64,000 nt of DNA from Streptomyces kanamyceticus (GTDB lineage Bacteria; Actinomycetota; Actinomycetes; Streptomycetales; Streptomycetaceae). Below are positions 58,024 to 64,000 of this stretch, piece by piece (the first letter of the stretch is position 1; every line of letters starts with the position of its first letter). Under the pieces are notes generated by a model. That model was not told the DNA's origin. It did not search any database and saw only the letters and a list, made by a program, of their open reading frames with translations. The translations under genes and the position numbers were made by a program. Where the stretch lies: assembly GCF_008704495.1 (NCBI RefSeq), contig NZ_CP023699.1:5208001-5272000 (forward strand), written 5' to 3'.

Positions 58024-60269
58024 CTCTGGACACCGTCAAGCACGCGGCAGAGACGCCCGACGTCAAGCTCCCCTGGGCCGAACTGGGCCTGAAGGAAGAC
58101 GAGTACGAGCGCGTCCGCGAGATCCTCGGCCGCCGCCCGACCGGCGCCGAGCTCGCCATGTACTCCGTCATGTGGTCCGAGCACTGCTCGTACAAGAGCA
58201 GCAAGATCCACCTGAAGCAGTTCGGCGAGAAGGTCCCCGAGAACGATGCGATGCTCGTCGGCATCGGCGAGAACGCCGGTGTGGTCGACGTCGGCCAGGG
58301 CTACGCGGTCACCTTCAAGGTCGAGTCGCACAACCACCCCTCCTACGTCGAGCCCTACCAGGGCGCGGCCACCGGAGTCGGCGGCATCGTCCGCGACATC
58401 ATCGCGATGGGCGCGCGCCCGGTCGCGGTCGTGGACCCGCTGCGGATGGGCGACGCCCAGCACCCCGACACCAAGCGCGTGCTCCCCGGAGTCGTCGCGG
58501 GCATCGGCGGCTACGGCAACTGCCTGGGCCTGCCCAACATCGGCGGCGAGCTCGTCTTCGACGCCTGCTACCAGGGCAACCCGCTGGTCAACGCCGGTGC
58601 CATCGGTGTGATGCGGCACGAGGACATCCACCTCGCCAAGGCGTCCGGCCCCGGCAACAAGGTCATCCTGTACGGCGCCCGCACGGGCGGCGACGGCATC
58701 GGCGGCGCCTCGATCCTCGCCTCCGAGACCTTCGACGACACGAAGCCGTCGAAGCGTCCCGCCGTCCAGGTCGGTGACCCCTTCCAGGAGAAGCTCCTCA
58801 TCGAGTGCACCCTGGAGGCCTTCGCCGAGAAGCTCGTCGTCGGCATCCAGGACCTGGGCGCCGCCGGACTCTCCTGCGCGACCAGCGAGTTGGCGTCGAA
58901 CGGCTCGGGCGGCATGCGCGTCGAGCTGGACGACGTGCCGCTGCGCGACTCCACGCTCACTCCCGAGGAGATCCTCATGAGTGAGTCGCAGGAACGCATG
59001 TGCGCGGTGGTCGAGCCCGAGAAGGTCGAGCGCTTCCTCGCGATCTGCGAGAAGTGGGACGTCATCGCCACCGTCGTCGGCGAGGTCACCGACGGCGACC
59101 GCCTGGAGATCTTCTGGCACGGCGAGCAGATCGTCGACGTCGACCCGCGCACGGTCGCGCACGACGGCCCGGTCTACGAGCGTCCGTACGCCCGCCCGTC
59201 CTGGCAGGACGCGCTGCAGGCCGACGACGCGGGCAAGCTCGCCCGCCCGGCGAACTCGGCCGAGCTGCGCGAGCAGGTCCTCAAGCTGGTCGCCGCGCCG
59301 AACCAGGCCGCGAAGTCCTGGGTCACCGACCAGTACGACCGCTTCGTGCAGGGCAACACCGTGCTCGCCCAGCCCGAGGACTCCGGGATGATCCGGGTCA
59401 ACGAGGAGACGGGCCTCGGCGTCGCCATCGCCACCGACGGCAACGGCCGGTTCGCGAAGCTCGACCCGTACACGGGCGCGCAGCTCGCGCTCGCCGAGTC
59501 GTACCGCAACGTCGCCGCGTCCGGCGCCAAGCCCCTCGCCATCTCGGACTGCCTGAACTTCGGTTCGCCCGAGGACCCGGACGTCATGTGGCAGTTCGCC
59601 GAGGCCATCCGCGGCCTCGCGGACGGCTGCCTGGAGCTGGGCACCCCGGTCACCGGCGGCAACGTCTCGCTCTACAACCAGACGGGCGAGGCGGCGATCC
59701 ACCCGACGCCGGTCGTCGCCGTCCTCGGTGTGATCGACGACGTCGCGCGCCGCACGCCGATCGCCTTCCAGGAAGAGGGCCAGCTCCTCTACCTGCTCGG
59801 CGAGACGCACGAGGAGTTCGGCGGTTCGGCCTGGTCGCAGGTGGTCCACGGTCACCTGGGCGGCCTGCCGCCCAAGGTCGACCTGGCGCGCGAGAAGTTG
59901 CTCGCCGAGATCCTCATCTCGGCCTCGCGCGACGGCATGATCGACGCCGCGCACGACCTGTCGGACGGCGGTCTCGTGCAGGCCGTCACCGAGTCCTGCC
60001 TGCGCGGCGGGAAGGGCGCCCGGCTCGTCGTGCCGGACGGGCTCGACGCGTTCACCTTCCTCTTCTCCGAGTCGGCGGGGCGCGCGGTCGTCTCCGTGCC
60101 GCGCAGCGAGGAGCTGCGCTTCACCGACATGTGCGGGGCGCGGGGTCTGCCCGTCACGCGCATCGGTGTGGTCGACGGCGACGCCATCGACGTACAGGGC
60201 GAGTTCGCGCTGCCGCTGAGCGAGCTGCGCACGGCGCACGAGGAGACGATTCCGGGCCTCTTCGCCTGA
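58020..60269 (+). CDS. purL: FGAM synthetase subunit II
   Basis: A 749-residue ATPase, the small PurL type that needs PurS and Pur[19 protein letters not shown] near residue 50, [20 protein letters not shown] and [12 protein letters not shown] are present, as are the duplicated AIRS-like halves, the second with [14 protein letters not shown] and [16 protein letters not shown]. It forms FGAM from FGAR, ATP and ammonia. A terminator follows 31 bp after the stop. Confidence 0.97.
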   Translation: MTLDTVKHAAETPDVKLPWAELGLKEDEYERVREILGRRPTGAELAMYSVMWSEHCSYKSSKIHLKQFGEKVPENDAMLVGIGENAGVVDVGQGYAVTFKVESHNHPSYVEPYQGAATGVGGIVRDIIAMGARPVAVVDPLRMGDAQHPDTKRVLPGVVAGIGGYGNCLGLPNIGGELVFDACYQGNPLVNAGAIGVMRHEDIHLAKASGPGNKVILYGARTGGDGIGGASILASETFDDTKPSKRPAVQVGDPFQEKLLIECTLEAFAEKLVVGIQDLGAAGLSCATSELASNGSGGMRVELDDVPLRDSTLTPEEILMSESQERMCAVVEPEKVERFLAICEKWDVIATVVGEVTDGDRLEIFWHGEQIVDVDPRTVAHDGPVYERPYARPSWQDALQADDAGKLARPANSAELREQVLKLVAAPNQAAKSWVTDQYDRFVQGNTVLAQPEDSGMIRVNEETGLGVAIATDGNGRFAKLDPYTGAQLALAESYRNVAASGAKPLAISDCLNFGSPEDPDVMWQFAEAIRGLADGCLELGTPVTGGNVSLYNQTGEAAIHPTPVVAVLGVIDDVARRTPIAFQEEGQLLYLLGETHEEFGGSAWSQVVHGHLGGLPPKVDLAREKLLAEILISASRDGMIDAAHDLSDGGLVQAVTESCLRGGKGARLVVPDGLDAFTFLFSESAGRAVVSVPRSEELRFTDMCGARGLPVTRIGVVDGDAIDVQGEFALPLSELRTAHEETIPGLFA

Positions 60270-60300
60270 GCCGTCCCCGTCCCCGTCCCCGTCCCTTCCT

Positions 60301-60337
60301 GAAGCCCCCGTTCGGACCTGGTCCGAACGGGGGCTTC
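60301..60337. terminator. Terminator after purL
   Basis: Arms 60301-60316 and 60322-60337 pair perfectly (GAAGCCCCCGTTCGGA) around a short loop. A tandem CCCCGT hexamer run lies between the purL stop and the hairpin. Confidence 0.87.
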
Positions 60338-60380
60338 GGCGTTTCCGGGGGCCCGCCGGTTCGCGGGAGTTCGGGCTTGC

Positions 60381-60404
60381 ACGTAATTACGTAACTACGT
60401 AATC
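60381..60404. promoter_or_regulatory. Triple 8-bp direct repeat before the ArsR-type gene
   Basis: ACGTAATT, ACGTAACT and ACGTAATC lie end to end, 8 bp before the start codon. The repeat is strikingly AT-rich against the background. It overlaps the position expected for the ribosome site or promoter, so it probably binds the regulator encoded next, giving autoregulation. Confidence 0.7.
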
Positions 60405-60412
60405 TTGGCGTC

Positions 60413-60928
60413 ATGGATCTGGAAGAGCGCGTCGCCGAGCTGGAACGGCGCATGGCGGAGCTGGAGAGCGCGCCCGCCGCGCCCGCGCCCGCGCCCGCTG
60501 CCGGAGAGGGGGACTTCTGGGCCCTCGACGCGCTGAAGGCCCGGCACCCGGTGTCCGACGACGCGGACGGCGCCGTCCTGTTCACCGGCGCGGTGCGTGT
60601 GCCGACGGGACATCGGTACGAGTGGCAGTACGGCCTGCTCACGGAGTCGGTCTTCGAGGGCGACTGGTCCGACGCGGCCGAGTCGTTCGCCGCGCTCGGC
60701 AATCCCGTACGCCTTCGGCTGCTGCGGGAGATCCTCGGCGGGCTGCGCACCGCCGCCGATCTTGCCGCGCTTGAGGACATCGGCACGACCGGCCAGATCT
60801 ACCACCACCTGCGCCAACTGACCGGCGCGGGCTGGCTGCACAGCGCGGAGCGCGGCCGCTACGAGGTGCCCGCCGGGCGGGTCGTGCCGCTGCTCGTGGT
60901 GCTCACGGCCGCGCGTCCCGTGGCCTGA
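60413..60928 (+). CDS. ArsR-like winged-helix regulator
   Basis: A 171-residue protein. A short coiled coil (DLEERVAELERRMAELES), a Pro/Ala linker and an N-terminal extension precede the winged helix FAALGNPVRLRLLREILGGL and TGQIYHHLRQLTGAGWL. No metal-binding Cys cluster is seen, so a non-metal signal is likely. It lies 24 bp before the M23 peptidase gene and is probably co-transcribed. With ATG 60413, it is expressed from a possibly leaderless promoter. Confidence 0.85.
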   Translation: MDLEERVAELERRMAELESAPAAPAPAPAAGEGDFWALDALKARHPVSDDADGAVLFTGAVRVPTGHRYEWQYGLLTESVFEGDWSDAAESFAALGNPVRLRLLREILGGLRTAADLAALEDIGTTGQIYHHLRQLTGAGWLHSAERGRYEVPAGRVVPLLVVLTAARPVA

Positions 60929-60952
60929 CCGTTTTCGTACGAGGGGGAAGTC

Positions 60953-61786
60953 ATGTCCGTACGCCGGCGCAAGTTCGCCGTGACGCTGCAGCGCCTGCTG
61001 CTGCTGTTCGTCGCCGTCCATCTGATCGTCGACTTCACCGTCGGCCTGCCCTATCCCTCCTGGCTGGGGCTGATCGCCGTCGTCGGGGTGTTCGGCCTCA
61101 GCTTCGCGCTCGCCTCGTCCGCGCGCCGCGAGGCCAAGCTCTCCGAGCCCCCGGCTCCCGTCGAGATCGACCCCCCGGTCACCGGCCGCTGGTCCGCGCT
61201 GAACAGCCCCGCCGACAAGGTGCCGAGCCACGGCACGCACGGCTACGGGCAGTCGTACGCCATCGACATCACGGCCGAACCCGCCGAGGGCCCCGCCCGG
61301 CCCGCCTTCGCCTGGCTGTGGCCGATCGCCCGGCGGAACCGTGCCTTCCCCGCGTTCGGGGCCCCGCTGCTCGCCGTCGCGGACGCGACCGTCGTCCACG
61401 CGGAGGACCGCCAGCGGGACCACCTCAGCCGCAACTCCCTGGCCGCGCTCCTCTACTTGATGGTCGTCGAGGGCTTCGGCAGGTCGCTCGGCGGCGCCCG
61501 CCGCATCGTCGGCAACCACGTCATTCTTGACCTCGGTGAGGGGACGTACGCCGTCTACGCGCACGTCAGGCGCGGCTCCCTCACGGTCCGCGCCGGTGAC
61601 AAGGTCCTGGCCGGGCAGGAGCTCGGTAGCTGTGGGAACTCCGGCAACTCCACCGAGCCGCACGTGCACTTCCAGCTGATGGACGGGCCCGACCTGGACA
61701 CGGCGCGGGGCGTGCCCTTCACCTGGCGCGGGGTCGGCGTGCCCGCGAACGGTGAGGTGTTCACCGTCGAACCCCAGCGAGTCTGA
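60953..61786 (+). CDS. M23/LytM family metallopeptidase, membrane-anchored
   Basis: A 277-residue protein: two hydrophobic helices (LLLLFVAVHLIVDFTV and LGLIAVVGVFGLSFALA), then a LytM domain with HGYGQSYAIDI (zinc His96 and Asp105), VYAHVRRGSL and the H-x-H of EPHVHFQ near 238-240. It should cut peptidoglycan peptides or a protein outside the membrane, though the topology is not certain. It follows the ArsR-like regulator. Confidence 0.9.
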   Translation: MSVRRRKFAVTLQRLLLLFVAVHLIVDFTVGLPYPSWLGLIAVVGVFGLSFALASSARREAKLSEPPAPVEIDPPVTGRWSALNSPADKVPSHGTHGYGQSYAIDITAEPAEGPARPAFAWLWPIARRNRAFPAFGAPLLAVADATVVHAEDRQRDHLSRNSLAALLYLMVVEGFGRSLGGARRIVGNHVILDLGEGTYAVYAHVRRGSLTVRAGDKVLAGQELGSCGNSGNSTEPHVHFQLMDGPDLDTARGVPFTWRGVGVPANGEVFTVEPQRV

Positions 61787-61795
61787 ACCTCAGTG

Positions 61796-61823
61796 AGTCA
61801 ATAATTAAACCAAGTCAATAATT
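61796..61823. promoter_or_regulatory. Direct repeat AGTCAATAATT before the TetR gene
   Basis: Two exact 11-bp copies, at 61796-61806 and 61813-61823, start 17 bp apart, 20 bp before the TetR start codon. It is AT-rich and placed at the promoter, so it is a likely autoregulatory operator. Confidence 0.75.
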
Positions 61824-61843
61824 CATCCTGGTACAGTGCGGCC

Positions 61844-62485
61844 ATGGCTGAGGAACCCATGGGGCTGCGCGAGCGCAAGAAGCGGCAGACCGCGACGCGG
61901 ATCTGGCGGGCCGCGCTCGACCTCTTCCTGGAACGCGGCTTCGACAAGGTCTCCGTCGCGGAGATCGCCGCCGCCGCCGAAGTCTCGAAGATGACGGTCT
62001 TCAACTACTTCGGCACCAAGGAGGACGTGCTCCTGCGCCCCATGGAGGACCACGTAGGGGACGCCGCGGAGGCCGTCCGTCACCGGGAGCCCGGCGAGTC
62101 CGCGGTCGACGCGATCCGCCGCCAGTTCCTGGCCAAGATCGCCGAGCGCGACCCCTCGATCGGCCTCTCCGACGACCCGCGCCTGCTCCAGCTGCGCCAA
62201 CTCATCGGTGACACACCCGCGTTGGCGCGCCGCGCGATGTTCTTCCAGCTGCGCAGCATCGAGCTGCTCACCGAAGTGCTCGCCGAGGAGACCGGCGACC
62301 GGCTGATGGCGGGCATCGCCGCCCATCAGCTCGTCGCGGCACGGGACGCGGTGATCCTGGAGAACCACCGCCGCCTGGTCGCGGGCGACACGGCCGAGGA
62401 CATGGCGGACGACTGCGCGGCCCTCGCCGCACGCGCCTTCGACCTGGTGGAAAAGGGACTACAGGGCTATCCGGCGAACGCTTAG
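61844..62485 (+). CDS. TetR family transcriptional regulator
   Basis: A 213-residue protein. The N-terminal HTH has RKKRQTATRIWRAALDLFLE, VSVAEIAAAAEVSKMTVFNY and FGTKEDVLLRP. The remaining ~150 residues are the all-helical ligand domain. It starts at ATG 61844 after the direct repeat and is followed 10 bp later by a maleylpyruvate-isomerase-like gene. The ligand is unknown. Confidence 0.93.
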   Translation: MAEEPMGLRERKKRQTATRIWRAALDLFLERGFDKVSVAEIAAAAEVSKMTVFNYFGTKEDVLLRPMEDHVGDAAEAVRHREPGESAVDAIRRQFLAKIAERDPSIGLSDDPRLLQLRQLIGDTPALARRAMFFQLRSIELLTEVLAEETGDRLMAGIAAHQLVAARDAVILENHRRLVAGDTAEDMADDCAALAARAFDLVEKGLQGYPANA

Positions 62486-62495
62486 GCTCGGCCCC

Positions 62496-63296
62496 ATGCC
62501 ACCGGCCAAGAAGCGCACGCGTTCGTACGACTCCGCCAAGATCCGCACCGCCGTGCTCGCGCAGTTCGGCGCCGTGCGGGAAGCGGTCGCCACGCTCACG
62601 CCCGAGCAGCTCGCCCGGCCGACGCGGCTCGGCGACTGGAGCGTCCACGAGCTCTCCGCCCACCTGGCGATGGTGCTCGGCACCGTCCACCGCTACCTCG
62701 GCATGCCGGAACCGGCGAAGCACGAAGTCCCGCTCATGGACTGGCCGTTCGCCACCGTCACCGCCGCCGCGCAGGTCGACGAGGACACCAGGGCGATCGC
62801 CGAGAACGCGGGCACGGAGCTCGACGAGCTGTTCACGCGCACGCTCACCGGCGTCGAGGAGTCCCTGGCCGCCGCCCCGGACACCCGCCTGGTCCCCTCG
62901 CGCTTCGGCGCCATGACCCTCGGCGACTTCCTGGTCACCCGGACCGTCGAACTCACCGTCCACACCGACGACTTGAACGACGCGGTGCCGGGCCTCGACG
63001 TCCCGTACGACCGCCAGTGCGTGGCCGCCTGCACCCGGCTGCTCGCCGACGCGCTCGCGGTGAAGGCTCCCGGAGCCTCGACCGAGGTGCGCGTACCGCC
63101 GTACGCGGTCGTGCAGTGCGTGGAGGGCCCGCGGCATACGCGCGGCACCCCGCCCAACGTCGTCGAGACCGACCCGCTCACCTGGATCCGCCTCGCGACG
63201 GGCCGCACGGACTGGAAGACGGCGCTCGACGCGGCGAAGGTCAGCGCGAGCGGGGAACGGGCCGATCTGGCGGGGCTGTTGCCGATCATGAGCTGA
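62496..63296 (+). CDS. Maleylpyruvate isomerase N-terminal/DinB-like protein
   Basis: A 266-residue protein. The first 160 residues form a four-helix bundle with metal-type His residues in LGDWSVHELSAHLAMVLGTV and TRTVELTVHTDDL, as in mycothiol-dependent maleylpyruvate isomerases. The C-terminal part (RVPPYAVVQCVEGPRHTRG, then DPLTWIRLATG) resembles the SCP2-like domain that often follows. It may be a mycothiol S-transferase. It is probably co-transcribed with the TetR gene. Confidence 0.88.
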   Translation: MPPAKKRTRSYDSAKIRTAVLAQFGAVREAVATLTPEQLARPTRLGDWSVHELSAHLAMVLGTVHRYLGMPEPAKHEVPLMDWPFATVTAAAQVDEDTRAIAENAGTELDELFTRTLTGVEESLAAAPDTRLVPSRFGAMTLGDFLVTRTVELTVHTDDLNDAVPGLDVPYDRQCVAACTRLLADALAVKAPGASTEVRVPPYAVVQCVEGPRHTRGTPPNVVETDPLTWIRLATGRTDWKTALDAAKVSASGERADLAGLLPIMS

Positions 63297-63315
63297 GCCG
63301 CGCGTCACGCCGGGC

Positions 63316-63357
63316 GGGACCGGGTGCGCGGGACCGGGTGCGCGGGACCGGGCGCGC
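63316..63357. repeat. 14-bp tandem repeat, three copies
   Basis: GGGACCGGGTGCGC repeats three times (the last with one change) in the gap before the lipoprotein gene. It is a simple tandem repeat with no evident function. Confidence 0.75.
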
Positions 63358-63401
63358 GGAACCGATGGAACCGGTACCCCCACTTGTCCCGTCACAGGGC
63401 C

Positions 63402-64000
63402 ATGCACACGCAGCGTCTGACCCTCACCCTGACCGCGCTGGCCTCCGCCGGGCTGCTGCTCTCCGCATGCGGCACCGAGTCCGGGACCGGCTCAGAAGAC
63501 GGCTCCGGCGGCCGTGCCGTGGACGCCGGGCAGTCCATCACCGGCGTCCGGTGGAACGTCGAGAGCCTGACCCTGGGCGGCAAGAAGCACGCGGCCCCGG
63601 ACGGCGTCTATCTCAAGATCGGCAAGGACGGACGGGCCGGCGGCAGCTACGGCTGCAACCACGCCGGTGCCGACGTGTCGGTCAAGGGCGACACAGTGGA
63701 CTTCGGAACGCCCCTGATGACGAAGCGGGCCTGCACGGGCGACGATCGCATGGCGTTCGAGAAGAACCTCACGCGCGCCCTCGGAGAGGAGAAGTTCACC
63801 GCGAAGGTCGAGGGCGACCGGATGACCCTCACCACCGCCAAGGGAGACCACGTGGACTTCACCTCGGGACCCGCCGAGCCCGACACCCCGCTCACCGGCA
63901 CCAAGTGGACCGTCCGCGCGGTCGGCGAGGGCAGGACGGCCGCGACCCTGCCGAAGGCGCTGTCCGGCAAGGTCCATCTCACCTTCGCCGACGGCAAGGT
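63402..64000 (+). CDS. META-domain lipoprotein (partial, runs off the window)
   Basis: An open frame from ATG 63402 to the window end. The lipoprotein signal MHTQRLTLTLTALASAGLLL ends in the lipobox LLSAC, then GTESGTGSEDGSGG. A META-type domain follows (SITGVRWNVESLTLGGKK, GGSYGCNHAGADVSVKGD, TKRACTG), and a second one begins LTGTKWTVRAVGEG. It is anchored outside the membrane. META proteins are linked to stress and secretion. The 3' end is not in the window. Confidence 0.88.
   Translation, partial: MHTQRLTLTLTALASAGLLLSACGTESGTGSEDGSGGRAVDAGQSITGVRWNVESLTLGGKKHAAPDGVYLKIGKDGRAGGSYGCNHAGADVSVKGDTVDFGTPLMTKRACTGDDRMAFEKNLTRALGEEKFTAKVEGDRMTLTTAKGDHVDFTSGPAEPDTPLTGTKWTVRAVGEGRTAATLPKALSGKVHLTFADGK

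Overview
The window is chromosomal DNA of a Streptomyces-type actinomycete. Evidence: very high GC, GTG starts beside strong AGGAGG-type ribosome sites, ATGA/GTGA start-stop overlaps, and a dnaX / purD / purC / lsrL / purSQL neighbourhood typical of the genus. The species cannot be named from the sequence.

Layout. (1) 0-13.9 kb is mostly core or housekeeping: a HerA-like ATPase, an HhH-GPD glycosylase, an ABC-F protein, a PucR-type regulator, a flotillin operon, GNAT, LysR and EamA genes, then a sensor-domain gene broken by a 163-bp MITE, an ankyrin protein and a rhomboid-like protein. (2) 13.9-39.5 kb is a stress or dormancy-type block: three DUF7144 membrane proteins, PPK2, a cation P-type ATPase, RDD and MFS proteins, GH13 and GH63-like hydrolases, DUF6325/DUF1269 proteins, two LuxR regulators, a lipid kinase-like protein, DUF2252, YihY, a SHOCT protein, SulP and a STAS antagonist. 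Most transcription units here carry a 17-bp palindrome, TCACCC-N5-GGGTGA, about 50-90 bp upstream of the start. (3) 39.6-42.2 kb holds a PIN toxin-antitoxin pair and an ApeA-like HEPN protein, a likely defence segment. (4) From 42.3 kb the core resumes: tRNA-Ser(GGA), SRP RNA, dnaX, purD, a degenerate M48-like membrane protein, a dimethylformamidase-like protein, purC, tRNA-Gly(GCC), an ABC exporter with its two-component system, a second tRNA-Gly(GCC), an unusual tRNA-Gly(UCC), lsrL, purSQL, an ArsR regulator, an M23 peptidase, a TetR regulator, a maleylpyruvate-isomerase-like protein and the start of a META lipoprotein.

Interpretation. A 26-bp direct copy of the 3' end of tRNA-Ser lies at 13909-13934 (25/26 identical). 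Blocks 2 and 3 could therefore be an old ~28-kb island inserted at tRNA-Ser whose integrase is gone, and the shared palindrome suggests one regulator controls it. The pur genes supply several steps of IMP synthesis (GAR synthetase, FGAM synthetase complex, SAICAR synthetase). The tRNA-Gly(UCC) lacks the usual D-loop GG and T-loop TTC, which raises a role outside translation, such as feeding glycine to the cell-wall cross-bridge. No rRNA, CRISPR array, complete IS or biosynthetic cluster was seen. All calls are from reading the sequence, without database searches.
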